This document shows, piece by piece, positions 48,202 through 57,513 of a stretch of DNA of 64,000 nucleotides. The position numbers were made by a program, and so were the translations under genes. Origin of the DNA: Shewanella insulae (GTDB lineage Bacteria; Pseudomonadota; Gammaproteobacteria; Enterobacterales; Shewanellaceae); assembly GCF_009831655.1 (NCBI RefSeq), contig NZ_WRPA01000012.1, positions 1 through 64,000 on the forward strand, read 5' to 3'. Below the pieces are notes generated by a model. The model did no database searches and was not told the origin of the DNA. It was given only the letters and a program-made list of their open reading frames with translations. Position 1 is the stretch's first letter, and the number at the start of each line of letters is the position of its first letter.

Positions 48202-48909
48202 CTAACGGGTCAGCAGGAGTTGGTGGACGCAGTCGGCGCTAACATCGGGGAAATTACTGAAGATGCCATCGACGCCCATCTGCGATAGATAGTGGATATC
48301 GTCGCGATTATCTACGGTATAGACAAACACCTTGGCGCCGCGGGCGTGAGCGTCTTGTACCAGCTCACGGGTGACGAAGTTGACGCTCAGGTGCAATGAG
48401 AAGGCCTGGAGCCGGGTGACTATGGCGGCCATGTCTTCAGGCACGCCCTCAATAAGCGGTGCGAGCATGGCGTCTGGAAAGGCTTGTCTCAGGGCAAAGA
48501 GGAAGCCGTGATGGAATGAGGAGATCAGCAGCTGATCGGCACGGTAGTTGAGCTTCTCGAGGATCTCGGGGTAGAGGGCCATGAAAGGGCCGAGGGAGTT
48601 GAGGCCTTTGAGTTCTATGTTGATCAGGGCGTCGAAGGGCTGCAGGTATTCCAGCAGTTCCCAGAGTTTAGGAATGGGCTCGCCATCCACGGTAACGCGG
48701 GCCAGATACTCCTGGGTAACAGCCTCGATAAGGCCTGTGCCTGTGCTCTTGCCGTCGAGACGCCTGTCGTGAAACACATAGAGTTCGCCCTCGACGCTGT
48801 GGACGTCTATCTCGACGGCGTTACAGCCCAGGGCGACCGATTTCTTGATGGCGGCCAGGGTATTTTCGGCGCCATAGCCGCTGGCTCCACGATGAGCATA
48901 GACACGCAT
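48202..48909 (-). CDS. glycerophosphodiester phosphodiesterase
   Basis: A 235-residue TIM-barrel enzyme that splits glycerophosphodiesters to glycerol-3-phosphate and an alcohol. Motifs are AHRGASGYGAENT (catalytic His near 6, metal-binding Glu at 15), VEIDVHS, FHDRRLD (second catalytic His), and INIELKG. No signal peptide, so it is cytoplasmic and UgpQ-like. The start ATG overlaps the stop of the upstream channel gene by one base, implying co-transcription. Confidence 0.93.
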   Translation of the reverse strand: MRVYAHRGASGYGAENTLAAIKKSVALGCNAVEIDVHSVEGELYVFHDRRLDGKSTGTGLIEAVTQEYLARVTVDGEPIPKLWELLEYLQPFDALINIELKGLNSLGPFMALYPEILEKLNYRADQLLISSFHHGFLFALRQAFPDAMLAPLIEGVPEDMAAIVTRLQAFSLHLSVNFVTRELVQDAHARGAKVFVYTVDNRDDIHYLSQMGVDGIFSNFPDVSADCVHQLLLTR

Positions 48910-51900
48910 TAGCTTCTAATTAACCCCTGAGTCTCTTTGTTCTGACCACTAATATGCACCTCGAGTTGCGGATAGGCCAGCTCCAGATGATTTTCTCTCA
49001 GTTTCTTGCTGACCTGCTTGTGCAGCTTGTGTCGCAGCGGCCAGCGGGTGTTCATATCCTTGGCGTAGGCGCGGATCTCATAATCCTGGGTATGCTGACC
49101 AAATCCGGCAAACCAGACCTCAGGCTCTGGGGTGGTCAGGGCATCGTCACACTCCTTGACCGCCTGATACAAGGCTGCCTCGACCCGTGCGGGATCCGAG
49201 TCCCTGGCGACAGAGACATAGACGATCACCCTAGTGATGGGGTCTGACAGCGACCAGTTGATCAGCTGCTCGGTAATGAAGGCCTTGTTGGGCACGATTA
49301 TCTCTTTTCTGTCCCAATCGACGATAGTGGTGGCGCGGATCTGGATCTTACTTACCGTGCCGGTCAGCTCGCGAATGGTGACGGTATCGCCGATACGCAC
49401 CGGCTTCTCGAACAGTATGATCAGGCCTGAGATGAAGTTGGCGAAGATCTCCTGCAGGCCGAAGCCCAGACCCACCGAGAGCGCCGCAACCAGCCATTGC
49501 AGCTTAGACCACTCCATTCCCAGAGTCGAAAAGCCGCTGAGCATGCCGAAGAAGACCACCAGGTAGCGGCTTACCGTGGTGATGGCGAAGCCCGTGCCCT
49601 GTGACAGATCCAGCCGCTGCAGAATCATCAGCTCCAGCAGGCCCGGCAGGTTGGTGGCGATCATCAGCGAGAAGCCGACGATGATTAGCCCAAGCAGCAA
49701 GGACTTGAGGGTGATGGGGATCTGCTGGGCGATGCCATCGACCGTGCTCGAGCTGGTCCAAAGGGTAATGCCGTCCAAGAAGGAGAAGATGGCGCTATGG
49801 GTCTGGGTCCAGAGACCGATCAGGCTGATCAGGAAGGCCAGCGTCAGCAGAGAGCGCACCAGCCCCAGAGATTGACTGGAGATGGTTTCCAGATCCACCA
49901 CAGGCTCTTCATAGGTGTCGGGCGGCTCGTTGCTATTCGGGTCGTCTTCTTTCTCCCGCTGGGCCAAGATCTCGGCGCGCTTGGCCTTGGCGCGGTTAAA
50001 GGCGATCCGCCGGCGCTCGATCAGCATCCAGCGTTTAATCAGCTGATACAGCAGCATAAAACTTAAGGATAGGATCAATGACAGCTGTAGCTGCAGCAGC
50101 ATCTGATAGGCGGTGAAGTAGTAGCCCCTGAAGGCCAGCACGGCGCAGGTCGGCGGCAGTAGGATGAGTATCGACCACAGCAGCTTCTGCAGCAGTCGCT
50201 TGTTCTTATCGTCCTGATGATAGTGATGCTCCTGCTTAGATAGGCTCAGCATGTCACGGTAGAACCAGAACAGCATGAGGGCCAACAGGATGAAGGCGCC
50301 GCGCCCCAGGCTGTTGCGCACCAGTGAGGCCTCTAGCACCTCGGTAAAGCCTATGATGCCGACGATTGGCATGGCTAATATGGTCAGGGTGCGCAGACGT
50401 TGCTGTCCGGCGCGTATGCTTGGCTTGTCGCCCTTGAAATGGCCGATCAGCAGGCCCTTGTCCAGCGCCAGCAGGTAGGTGAGGCGATAGAGCTGATACA
50501 GCATGCCTATGGCCAGTATACCCATGCCCACCGAGGAGACCAGGTTGTGGCTGCTTAAGTAGAAGATTAGGCCACCGCTGATCAGCGGCAATGGCTTGAT
50601 GCTGCTGTAGAGTAGAGAGCCAACCAGGGTATTGAAACTATAGATAAATTTATCTTGTGTGACGTTACCCACATAGGTGACGTTCTTCGCCAGCAACTGG
50701 GTAAACTTGGGGGTGAGCAGATCCTGCATCACCAGGCAGAGCACCATGAGAATCACCCACCAGGACCAGAGGGTACTGTGCTCGCTCAAGGAGTCGTGCA
50801 CCTGATGCCAAGGGGCCTGGGTCAGCAGCCATTGGGTGCTCTGGTACAGATCGCTCAGCCAATAGCCGTCTATGCTGTTGGCGTTGGCGACCCAAAATAG
50901 ATGCTCGTTGAGTGTGGTCTTAAGGGTCTGATATTGCTGCCCCAGCTGTTCATACAAGAGCCTAAGTTCGGCCAACTCGCCAAGGTAGATATCATAGTTT
51001 TCCAGTAACTGACGCTGTAGCTCCTTCTGGGCGGAGGCCAGCTTGTCCTGTAGCTGGGTGAGTTCCTCCGCGCCTCCGAGCAGTGGATGCAGGGCCTGAT
51101 CTTGCTCTATCTGGTAGCGGGCCAGGCGGGCATTGGCGATCTCATTGCTGATCTTGTCCTGGCTCGGCGGCTTGGGCAGCGAGTAGAGGATACGCAAGAA
51201 ACGCTCGCCGAAGGCAGAGTTGAGCTTTACCAGGGCGATCTGTTGCTGAATGTTGGTGATCTGTTTGGCCTGGAACTGGTATTGGGTCTCGGCCTGCTCC
51301 TGCAGGGTCATCACATTGGTGACCTCATGGGTCAGTTGTTTAAGCTGCTCGCCGTAGGCCTGATTCTGCTCGTTCAGCTTGATGGTAATGGCATCGTCTG
51401 TGATGGAGGTTTCTATCTGACTGGCGGCGATGGTGGCCGCCGTCGCCTTATGACGCTGCTCGGCGATGGCGCTGTTGAGCCGCTCGATCAGGGCCTCTTG
51501 CTGCACCAGCTGGCTGCGCACCAGCGCCAGTTGCTGCTGAGTTAGGGCGATCTGTTTCTGGCTGCTGGCCAGCTCCGACTCGAGCGTCGATAGCGTCTGT
51601 ACATAGACCCGCCGCTGCATCTCGCTCAGGGGGAGGTTATCGTCGCTGGTGGCTTGCTTGTGTTTGACCAAGCTCAGGTTGGCCTGGCTGATCAGACTGG
51701 GTAGCTGGCGTTGGCGTTTGATCGACTCGTTGACCTGGGTGGCCAGGTTGGCCTCTGTCTCTTTGAGTTCCGACAGCCTCAGGTAGGAGAGTGAAGCCTG
51801 CTGGCTTAAATCCTGGTTGGGATTGTATTCCAGCGGCAGCGTGGCTTCCTTGAGCTGCTGTGTCAGCGCCTGTTTCTGGCTCTGGTACTGGTGAATGATG

Positions 51901-52091
51901 GCGTCGAAGCTGGATTGCAGTGCCTGCTGCTCGGTGAGCTGCTGTTCCAGCAGACTAAGCTGTTCGGCGGTACTCTTGCTGGTGACCTGGGGCTCCTGTC
52001 CTAAGCCCAGGCGTTTGTTGAGGTTCAGGGGCGAATTCGCGGCGCCTGAGAAAGAGATTAGACAGAGAATAATCAGTAATATACGAGACAT
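48909..52091 (-). CDS. mscM: large mechanosensitive channel, MscM/MscK family
   Basis: A protein of about 1060 residues. ATG 52091 gives a signal-like start MSRILLIILCLISFSGA; the frame extends 16 codons further upstream without a better ribosome site. Residues 30-420 are periplasmic and rich in Gln/Leu coiled coil, followed by about eleven transmembrane helices (430-880). The MscS core has its pore-lining helix and the segment GLGFGLQEIFANFISGLIILFEKPVRIGD near 900-930. Such channels open on osmotic downshift. Size fits both MscK and MscM; linkage to psd, as in E. coli, favours MscM. Confidence 0.88.
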   Translation of the reverse strand: MSRILLIILCLISFSGAANSPLNLNKRLGLGQEPQVTSKSTAEQLSLLEQQLTEQQALQSSFDAIIHQYQSQKQALTQQLKEATLPLEYNPNQDLSQQASLSYLRLSELKETEANLATQVNESIKRQRQLPSLISQANLSLVKHKQATSDDNLPLSEMQRRVYVQTLSTLESELASSQKQIALTQQQLALVRSQLVQQEALIERLNSAIAEQRHKATAATIAASQIETSITDDAITIKLNEQNQAYGEQLKQLTHEVTNVMTLQEQAETQYQFQAKQITNIQQQIALVKLNSAFGERFLRILYSLPKPPSQDKISNEIANARLARYQIEQDQALHPLLGGAEELTQLQDKLASAQKELQRQLLENYDIYLGELAELRLLYEQLGQQYQTLKTTLNEHLFWVANANSIDGYWLSDLYQSTQWLLTQAPWHQVHDSLSEHSTLWSWWVILMVLCLVMQDLLTPKFTQLLAKNVTYVGNVTQDKFIYSFNTLVGSLLYSSIKPLPLISGGLIFYLSSHNLVSSVGMGILAIGMLYQLYRLTYLLALDKGLLIGHFKGDKPSIRAGQQRLRTLTILAMPIVGIIGFTEVLEASLVRNSLGRGAFILLALMLFWFYRDMLSLSKQEHHYHQDDKNKRLLQKLLWSILILLPPTCAVLAFRGYYFTAYQMLLQLQLSLILSLSFMLLYQLIKRWMLIERRRIAFNRAKAKRAEILAQREKEDDPNSNEPPDTYEEPVVDLETISSQSLGLVRSLLTLAFLISLIGLWTQTHSAIFSFLDGITLWTSSSTVDGIAQQIPITLKSLLLGLIIVGFSLMIATNLPGLLELMILQRLDLSQGTGFAITTVSRYLVVFFGMLSGFSTLGMEWSKLQWLVAALSVGLGFGLQEIFANFISGLIILFEKPVRIGDTVTIRELTGTVSKIQIRATTIVDWDRKEIIVPNKAFITEQLINWSLSDPITRVIVYVSVARDSDPARVEAALYQAVKECDDALTTPEPEVWFAGFGQHTQDYEIRAYAKDMNTRWPLRHKLHKQVSKKLRENHLELAYPQLEVHISGQNKETQGLIRS

Positions 52092-52215
52092 AAGCCGCTT
52101 GGTTAACACCAGGATCAATGGACGCTTATATATTACCAAGTTAGTTTGAAAATGATATCTATGAATTGGTTAATTTGAACCGTGTGGCGTTTAGTTTGCC
52201 GGCGACGAAAATGCC

Positions 52216-53106
52216 TTAGGAGCCGGTCTTTTGGGCGCGGTTGGCTCTATGGCTCTTCTGGGTCTCATAGACGGCGGTAAAGACCACCAAGGCGCCGCCT
52301 ATAACGGTCTTCAAGGCGAGTCCCTCGCTCAGGATCAACAGGGCTAACAGGGCACCATAAAGGGGTTGCAGGCAGGAAACCAGGCTCACCGTCTTGGCAC
52401 TGAGCTGGCGTAGCGCCGAGGTAAACAGGGCGTGGGGCGCGGCGGTAAAGACTATGCCTAACAGGATCACCAACCACCAGACGTTGGTTTGGATGGCGCT
52501 TGGGTCGACCTCGAGCCAGGGTAGCAGGAAGAGGGCGCTGACCCCTGTCTGGTAATACATGGCCTGGGCGCCGCTGTAGCTGGCAAAGTAACGTTTGTGC
52601 AGCAGGTTTCTGGCGGTGAACAGGGCCGCAGACAGCACGCCTATGATGATTCCCAGGGTGACATCATTGCCAATGTTAGCCTCTGGGATCAGCAGGCTGA
52701 CGCCGAGCAGGACACAGATGCCACTGATGATGTCCGCCAGCTCCAGGCGTTTGCCGGTAAAGAAAGGCTCCACCAGGACTGTCATCACAGGGTAGGTGAA
52801 GAAGGCGATCATGCCTATGGCCACCGACGACAGTTGCATGGCGGCAAAGTAGGTGACCCAGTGCAGGCTGACGATAATGCCGAGCCCCAGGGCGATGCCG
52901 TAGTCTTTGCTGCGATTTAGTCTGAGGTGCTTGCCGCTGACCTTGACCAAGAGGGCAAGGGCGAGGGCGGCGATGCAGCAGCGAAGTGCCGTGATATCCA
53001 GGGCGCTGAGAGGAATAAGCTTGGAGAAAAGGGCCGTCCCCCCAAATAGGAGTACGGCCAGATGCAGTTCGATTAAGCCAGAGCGTTCGCTGCTACTTGT
53101 GTTCAA
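52216..53106 (-). CDS. EamA/DMT-family transporter
   Basis: A 296-residue membrane protein with ten hydrophobic helices in two EamA halves (residues about 10-140 and 150-285). LHLAVLLFGGTALFSKLI and the second-half ALFTSALRQLSAKTVSLVSCLQPLYGALLA are typical DMT patterns. Family members export amino acids or metabolites; substrate unknown. It is inserted between psd and the mscM-like gene, which are adjacent in E. coli, with all three on the same strand. Confidence 0.88.
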   Translation of the reverse strand: MNTSSSERSGLIELHLAVLLFGGTALFSKLIPLSALDITALRCCIAALALALLVKVSGKHLRLNRSKDYGIALGLGIIVSLHWVTYFAAMQLSSVAIGMIAFFTYPVMTVLVEPFFTGKRLELADIISGICVLLGVSLLIPEANIGNDVTLGIIIGVLSAALFTARNLLHKRYFASYSGAQAMYYQTGVSALFLLPWLEVDPSAIQTNVWWLVILLGIVFTAAPHALFTSALRQLSAKTVSLVSCLQPLYGALLALLILSEGLALKTVIGGALVVFTAVYETQKSHRANRAQKTGS

Positions 53107-53114
53107 GGTTTCCT

Positions 53115-53975
53115 CTAATCGATTTTGGCAAAGGCCTGACCCATGCGGGTAACGGCCTTAGGCTCGACACCATCGGCAAAGTGTTCCAGGGCGTCTTTGG
53201 CAAATAGCATGACCACAGTGCTGCCTAGCTTGAAGCGTCCCATCTCCTCGCCCTTCTCCAGGGTGATAGCTTCTGGGCCCTCGGTCGGGTAGTCCCAGGT
53301 GAAGACCTTCTTGCCTGTCGGCGGCGTGACTGTGCCTGCCCACACGGTTTCTATGCTGGCCACGATAGTGGCGCCAACCAAGACCATGGCCATGGGGCCG
53401 ATTTCGGTTTCGAAGATGGCCACGACGCGCTCGTTACGGGCAAACAGGCCGGGCACATTCGCCGCCGTTAGTGGATTAACCGAAAACAGCTCGCCAGGCA
53501 CATAGGTCATCTTAGACAGGGTGCCTTTAATCGGCATGTGAATTCTATGGTAATCCTTAGGTGCCAGATAGATGGTGGCAAAGTCGCCGCCTTCGAAGCG
53601 TTTGGCATCATCGGCCTGATCGCCTAAAAGGGCAAGTGACGAATATTCATGTCCCTTGGCTTGAAAGATGCGACCTTCTTTGATCGGCCCGCATTGGCTG
53701 ACCGCGCCATCGACCGGATGAACGATATAGTCGTCATCGTCACACAGGGGGCGGATGCCGGGTTTCAGGGCGCGGGTGAAGAACTGGTTGAAGCTGGCGT
53801 AGGCTTCTGGCGCACTGTCGGCGGCCTCGCTCATGTCTATCTTATACTGCGTGATAAACCACTTAATTACGCTTGTCGTTACCGCGCCGAGTTCGGCGGC
53901 TGCCAGTTTACCCACGAGTCGTGAGAGCAGGTGTTTCGGCATTATGTATTGCAAGGCAATCTTCAATTTGTCCAC
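53115..53975 (-). CDS. psd: phosphatidylserine decarboxylase proenzyme
   Basis: Makes phosphatidylethanolamine at the inner membrane. The 286-residue proenzyme cleaves itself at the LGST motif (G251-S252) to create the pyruvoyl group of the alpha chain. The family segments [24 protein letters not shown] and KDYHRIHMP, carrying the Asp and His of the self-cleavage triad, are present. Part of the rsgA-psd-mscM block. Confidence 0.97.
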   Translation of the reverse strand: MDKLKIALQYIMPKHLLSRLVGKLAAAELGAVTTSVIKWFITQYKIDMSEAADSAPEAYASFNQFFTRALKPGIRPLCDDDDYIVHPVDGAVSQCGPIKEGRIFQAKGHEYSSLALLGDQADDAKRFEGGDFATIYLAPKDYHRIHMPIKGTLSKMTYVPGELFSVNPLTAANVPGLFARNERVVAIFETEIGPMAMVLVGATIVASIETVWAGTVTPPTGKKVFTWDYPTEGPEAITLEKGEEMGRFKLGSTVVMLFAKDALEHFADGVEPKAVTRMGQAFAKID

Positions 53976-54018
53976 TGTCTGTTTTCCTTCAAATCCAGTT
54001 TGTCTGTTCTTAATTTAG

Positions 54019-55074
54019 TTAGTCGTTATCGTTTTTGAAATGGCGGGCGTGGCGCTGCTCGTCCAGGCTGTCGATAATTCTGTGGTAGTTCTGGTACCTG
54101 TCCTGGGCGATCTTGCCTTCCTCGAAGGCTTGAGTGATGGCGCAGCCTGGGTCATTCTTGTGTTTGCAGTCTCTAAACTTGCAGGTACCCAGGTAATCCC
54201 TGAATTCGACGAAGCACCAGCCGACACGCTCGGCAGGCAGGTGCCACAGGGCGAATTCACGTACGCCGGGTGAGTCTACCAGATCGCCGCCGCTCGGGAA
54301 GTGCAGTAACTTGGCCGTGGTAGTGGTGTGTTGGCCAAGACCCGAGGTCTCGGACACATCGCCGGTGATGAGCTCGGCTTCCGGTAATAGGGCGTTGATT
54401 AAAGATGACTTACCCACGCCTGACTGACCGACAAATACGCTAACCTTATCTTTAAGCAGGGTCTTGATCGCCTCGACCCCTTCACCAGACTTACTGCTGA
54501 CCCTATATACCTGATAACCGATGGCTTGGTAGCGCTCCAGTGCGGCCTCAACGGCCGGGGCCTCTTCGTTGCTGAGCAGATCTATCTTGTTGAGTATGAT
54601 GACCGGTGCTATGCCTGTGTCTTCGGCGGCTACCAGGTAGCGGTCGATGATCTGTGTGGTAAAGCTAGGCACCACTGAAGAGACGATGAGGATCTGATCG
54701 ATGTTGGCGGCGATGATCTTGATGCCGTCGTAGAGATCCGGTCGTGACAGGGAGGAGTGTCTCGGGTGGACGGCCTCGACCACGCCGGCTATGGTGGCAG
54801 TGGTTTCGGTGGCCTGGCGCATGATCACCTTATCGCCGGTAACCAGGCTTTGAATATTTCGGCGAATGTTACAGCGAACCAGTTCACCGCTTTTCGTTTC
54901 GACATCAGCGTGTTGGCCGAAGCGAGAGATGACGGTGCCCTGTTGTTCTGGCCCCAGTGAGCTATCCTGTAACTCAATGGTCGTCTCTTTTGCGTCTTTG
55001 CGCTGCAGCCTTTTCTCATGATTGGCGCGCATGCGGCGGCGTTGGCCTTGGCTTAGGGGTTTCTTTTTACTCAC
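54019..55074 (-). CDS. rsgA: small ribosomal subunit biogenesis GTPase RsgA
   Basis: A 351-residue circularly permuted GTPase acting late in 30S maturation. An OB fold (about 45-115) is followed by permuted G motifs: NKIDL (G4) before GQSGVGKSS (G1) and DSPGVREF (G3). The C-terminal zinc knuckle reads [14 protein letters not shown]. The basic N-terminus [15 protein letters not shown] likely contacts rRNA. It is divergent from orn, the conserved enterobacterial arrangement. Confidence 0.97.
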   Translation of the reverse strand: MSKKKPLSQGQRRRMRANHEKRLQRKDAKETTIELQDSSLGPEQQGTVISRFGQHADVETKSGELVRCNIRRNIQSLVTGDKVIMRQATETTATIAGVVEAVHPRHSSLSRPDLYDGIKIIAANIDQILIVSSVVPSFTTQIIDRYLVAAEDTGIAPVIILNKIDLLSNEEAPAVEAALERYQAIGYQVYRVSSKSGEGVEAIKTLLKDKVSVFVGQSGVGKSSLINALLPEAELITGDVSETSGLGQHTTTTAKLLHFPSGGDLVDSPGVREFALWHLPAERVGWCFVEFRDYLGTCKFRDCKHKNDPGCAITQAFEEGKIAQDRYQNYHRIIDSLDEQRHARHFKNDND

Positions 55075-55189
55075 AGTGTCGTCATCGTCAAAATAAGGTT
55101 ATTTTGTGTCTTCTAAAAAAGCAGTATGATACACGGTCTTAAATAAAAAAGCCTGAATTTAGGCAAACACGCATTGATAAGGCAGATAT

Positions 55190-55735
55190 ATGGCTGCAGA
55201 TGAAACGAATCTGATCTGGGTTGATCTGGAGATGACGGGACTAGAGCCCGAGGTTGACAGAATCATTGAGATAGCAACGATTGTGACCGACAAGGAACTA
55301 AACATCTTGGCGGAAGGGCCTGTGATTGCCATCCATCAGAGTGAAGATGTGCTTGCGGCGATGGACGACTGGAACCAGAAGCATCACGGCGAGTCGGGCC
55401 TGATCGACAGAGTCAGGGCGAGTGACTTCAGCGAGCAAGATGCCATTGAGCAGACGATTGCATTCTTATCTGAGCATGTACCGGCCGGTGTTTCGCCGAT
55501 GTGCGGTAACAGCATAGGCCAAGACAGACGTTTCATGAATCGTTACATGCGGCCCCTGGAAGATTATTTCCACTACCGCAACATAGATGTCAGCTCAGTC
55601 AAGGAGTTAGTGCGTCGCTGGAAGCCTGAGGTGATGAACGGTTTCAAGAAGCAGGGCACCCATCAGGCGTTGGTTGATATTCAGGAGTCGATCGCCGAAC
55701 TCCAATATTATCGTGAGAAAGTATTTAAAATTTGA
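55190..55735 (+). CDS. orn: oligoribonuclease
   Basis: A DEDDh 3'-5' exonuclease that clears di- and short oligonucleotides, including pGpG from cyclic-di-GMP turnover; 181 residues. Metal ligands are seen in [10 protein letters not shown] (D, E), SIGQDRRFM (D) and HQALVDI (H, D). Length and opening match E. coli Orn. A tRNA-Gly array follows, with its own promoter just downstream of the stop codon. Confidence 0.97.
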   Translation: MAADETNLIWVDLEMTGLEPEVDRIIEIATIVTDKELNILAEGPVIAIHQSEDVLAAMDDWNQKHHGESGLIDRVRASDFSEQDAIEQTIAFLSEHVPAGVSPMCGNSIGQDRRFMNRYMRPLEDYFHYRNIDVSSVKELVRRWKPEVMNGFKKQGTHQALVDIQESIAELQYYREKVFKI

Positions 55736-55744
55736 CCAAACGGT

Positions 55745-55793
55745 AGAAAATTTTAAATTAGGGGGTTGCAGAGGGGCGAAATTCTCCTATAAT
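55745..55793 (+). promoter_or_regulatory. strong stable-RNA-type promoter of the tRNA-Gly array
   Basis: TTGCAG (55766-55771), 16 nt, then a perfect TATAAT (55788-55793). An AT-rich UP-like element (AAAATTTTAAATTA) lies directly upstream, and a GC-rich discriminator (GCGGCC) follows, the hallmark of stringently controlled rRNA/tRNA promoters. Confidence 0.85.
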
Positions 55794-55839
55794 GCGGCCT
55801 CAACTTTTTACTGGCGTGTTCGCTGGTAGAGATTGAAAT

Positions 55840-55880
55840 GCGACATTAGCTCAGTTGATAAAAGGTAAGACGATACCTTT
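55840..55880 (+). pseudogene. truncated tRNA-Gly remnant
   Basis: The first 18-20 nt equal the 5' end of the neighbouring tRNA-Gly genes. The D-loop is then replaced by an insertion ending AAAAGGTAAGA before CGATACCTT, after which similarity stops. No anticodon or acceptor 3' half remains. The GTTGA start and AAAAGG part of the insertion resemble those of the two other damaged copies. Confidence 0.8.
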
Positions 55881-55917
55881 GTTGATGATGACAGCTAAGG
55901 TAGCACGAAAAATTTAT

Positions 55918-55993
55918 GCGACATTAGCTCAGTTGGTAGAGCGATACCTTGCCAAGGTATAGGTCATCGGTTCGAACCCGATATGTCGCTCCA
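55918..55993 (+). tRNA. tRNA-Gly (anticodon GCC), copy 1
   Basis: 76 nt including encoded CCA. The acceptor stem GCGACAT/ATGTCGC, D arm GCTC/GAGC, anticodon loop TTGCCAA (GCC, reads GGC/GGU) and T loop TTCGAAC are all intact. Confidence 0.97.
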
Positions 55994-56038
55994 AATTACA
56001 AAAGTTTGGCTACACCAATATCCAGACTCACAGATTTT

Positions 56039-56114
56039 GCGACATTAGCTCAGTTGGTAGAGCGATACCTTGCCAAGGTATAGGTCATCGGTTCGAACCC
56101 GATATGTCGCTCCA
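56039..56114 (+). tRNA. tRNA-Gly (anticodon GCC), copy 2
   Basis: 76 nt, identical to copy 1 including the encoded CCA, separated from it by 45 nt. Confidence 0.97.
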
Positions 56115-56121
56115 AATTTAT

Positions 56122-56197
56122 GCGACATTAGCTCAGTTGGTAGAGCGATACCTTGCCAAGGTATAGGTCATCGGTTCGAACCCGATATGTCGCTCCA
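56122..56197 (+). tRNA. tRNA-Gly (anticodon GCC), copy 3
   Basis: 76 nt, identical to copy 1, only 7 nt after copy 2. Confidence 0.97.
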
Positions 56198-56205
56198 AAA
56201 TTTAT

Positions 56206-56306
56206 GCGACATTCGCTCAGTTGACTCTTTGTATAGAGCAAAAGGGCGATACCTTGCCAAGGTATAGGTAATCGGTTGTTTATTTCGAACCCAATATGTC
56301 GTTCCA
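56206..56306 (+). pseudogene. damaged tRNA-Gly copy with D- and T-arm insertions (A)
   Basis: 101 nt. The acceptor 5' strand and whole anticodon arm match the intact genes. The D loop carries an insertion around ACTCTTTGTATAGAGC and AAAAGGG, and the T arm has about 8 extra bases (GTTTATTT) after GGTT. Point changes occur in the D arm (ATTCGCTC) and 3' acceptor strand (AATATGTCGTTCCA). The T arm can no longer form normally. Confidence 0.88.
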
Positions 56307-56314
56307 AAATTTAT

Positions 56315-56390
56315 GCGACATTAGCTCAGTTGGTAGAGCGATACCTTGCCAAGGTATAGGTCATCGGTTCGAACCCGATATGTCGCTCCA
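56315..56390 (+). tRNA. tRNA-Gly (anticodon GCC), copy 4
   Basis: 76 nt, identical to copy 1, lying between the two insertion-bearing copies. Confidence 0.97.
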
Positions 56391-56457
56391 AATTTTTCCT
56401 CATCAGTTTCCTGTATCAGTTATTTTTTATCCTGCCGATTGAATGTATCGCTTCTCT

Positions 56458-56556
56458 GCGACATTAGCTCAGTTGACTCTTTATATAGAGCAAAAGGGCG
56501 ATACCTTGCCAAGGTATAGGTCATCGGTTGTTTGTTTCGACCGATATGTCGCTCCA
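56458..56556 (+). pseudogene. damaged tRNA-Gly copy with D- and T-arm insertions (B)
   Basis: 99 nt. It has the same D-loop insertion as copy A (ACTCTTTATATAGAGC, then AAAAGGG) and the same T-arm insertion (GTTTGTTT), and has also lost two bases from the T stem (TTCGACCGAT). Acceptor stem, anticodon arm and CCA are intact. It shares its insertions with copy A but keeps intact-type sequence where copy A has point changes. Confidence 0.88.
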
Positions 56557-56946
56557 AATTTTCCCTCGACAGTTTCAGTTGCTAGCCCCCCTTCGTTCAT
56601 CCTGCTAGTCATCAAATTACTTCACCTCGATGTCACAAATTCGGTGCATGGTTTCCTGTCATGGTGAATTTTTATTCATTCTTGTACGGCTAATTTAGTG
56701 GATGGTCGAGGAGCGGGTTGGTAGATAAAGCCCTTAAGCTAGCGATTGTTGGCCCTCTATCGGCGTAAGGATCACAAAATTCCTATTTGCGTGATGTGAG
56801 ATAAAATTCTTTAAGCTTGTCTAATGTAGTGACTTCAGAAGTGCGCAAACTATGACATTGTTCAAAAAAAACAGCGCTAAATACTCCCATAATGAAATCA
56901 AATCAGTATTAACGCCTAAAACTTGGCATCGATTGGAGAAGGAAAG
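56557..56946. other. intergenic region after the tRNA-Gly array
   Basis: About 390 nt of AT-rich sequence containing the end of the tRNA transcript and the promoter region of the next gene. No strong terminator hairpin, small RNA or credible coding frame is seen. Confidence 0.5.
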
Positions 56947-57402
56947 ATGAGATTTCAACAACTTAATGAACAGTTGGCATATGTCTCTAAGTGTCGCTTG
57001 GAAATGGCCCGTTTGTATGCGCGTTTGCACAGTGCGGTAGATTCGTCTCGCGTGAAGTTGATGCTGGAGTATTTGCAACAACATGAGAAAGAGGTGTCTC
57101 AGAAGATCGATGATTATATCGAAGAGGCACCAAATCGTCTGCTTGAACTCTGGTACAACGATATTGTGTTCGAAGATTTCATCAAGCGCTGCCAAGATGT
57201 GATTCCTGCGGCCAACATGAACGAAGACGATCTGCTGGAACTGCATCTGGATCTCGACAATCGCCTGATCGGTCTGTTCGAGAAGACGGCGGAATCCTCT
57301 GTGCCGGGTGATGTGAAGAATGCCCTAAACGATCTGGTGCGTGTCGAGAAGATCCAGCAGCAGCGTCTAGTGCACAGCAGCCTGAGAATGGAAGACATCT
57401 AA
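56947..57402 (+). CDS. uncharacterised helical protein
   Basis: A 151-residue protein starting MRFQQLNEQLAYVSKCRLEMARLYARLHS with GGAGAAGG upstream. It is almost entirely charged amphipathic helix, with EYLQQHEKEVSQKIDDYIEEAP near residues 38-60 and NEDDLLELHLDLDNRLIGLFEK near 97-118. The helical pattern with Glu/His spacing resembles ferritin-like four-helix bundles, but no complete di-iron ExxH pair is evident, so that is only a structural guess. It stands alone between the tRNA array and nnr, where E. coli has queG near this position. Function unknown. Confidence 0.75.
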   Translation: MRFQQLNEQLAYVSKCRLEMARLYARLHSAVDSSRVKLMLEYLQQHEKEVSQKIDDYIEEAPNRLLELWYNDIVFEDFIKRCQDVIPAANMNEDDLLELHLDLDNRLIGLFEKTAESSVPGDVKNALNDLVRVEKIQQQRLVHSSLRMEDI

Positions 57403-57445
57403 CCCGGTTGCATTTGACCCGAGTTCATTTAACCCGTGTTTTCTT
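57401..57445 (+). repeat. three imperfect 15 bp tandem repeats overlapping a stop codon
   Basis: Units start at 57401, 57416 and 57431 with cores AACCCGGTTGCATTT, GACCCGAGTTCATTT and AACCCGTGTTTTCTT. The first begins within the TAA stop of the helical-protein gene. Confidence 0.7.
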
Positions 57446-57484
57446 AGTTTAAGTTATCTGGTTGTGTCGGGAATAAGACTTAAT

Positions 57485-57513
57485 AAAAAGGCGCCTAAGG
57501 CGCCTTTTCTTAT
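57485..57513 (+). terminator. terminator after the helical-protein gene
   Basis: AAAAAGGCGCC pairs with GGCGCCTTTT around a TAA loop, followed by CTTATT. Confidence 0.88.

Noticed and set aside
56070-56267. Protein frame running through the tRNA array
   Set aside because: It is simply translation of consecutive tRNA genes, giving repeated meaningless peptide segments.
55840-56556. Possible CRISPR array because of regularly recurring near-identical blocks
   Set aside because: The blocks are tRNA-Gly genes with cloverleaf arms and encoded CCA, spacing is irregular, and no cas genes are present.
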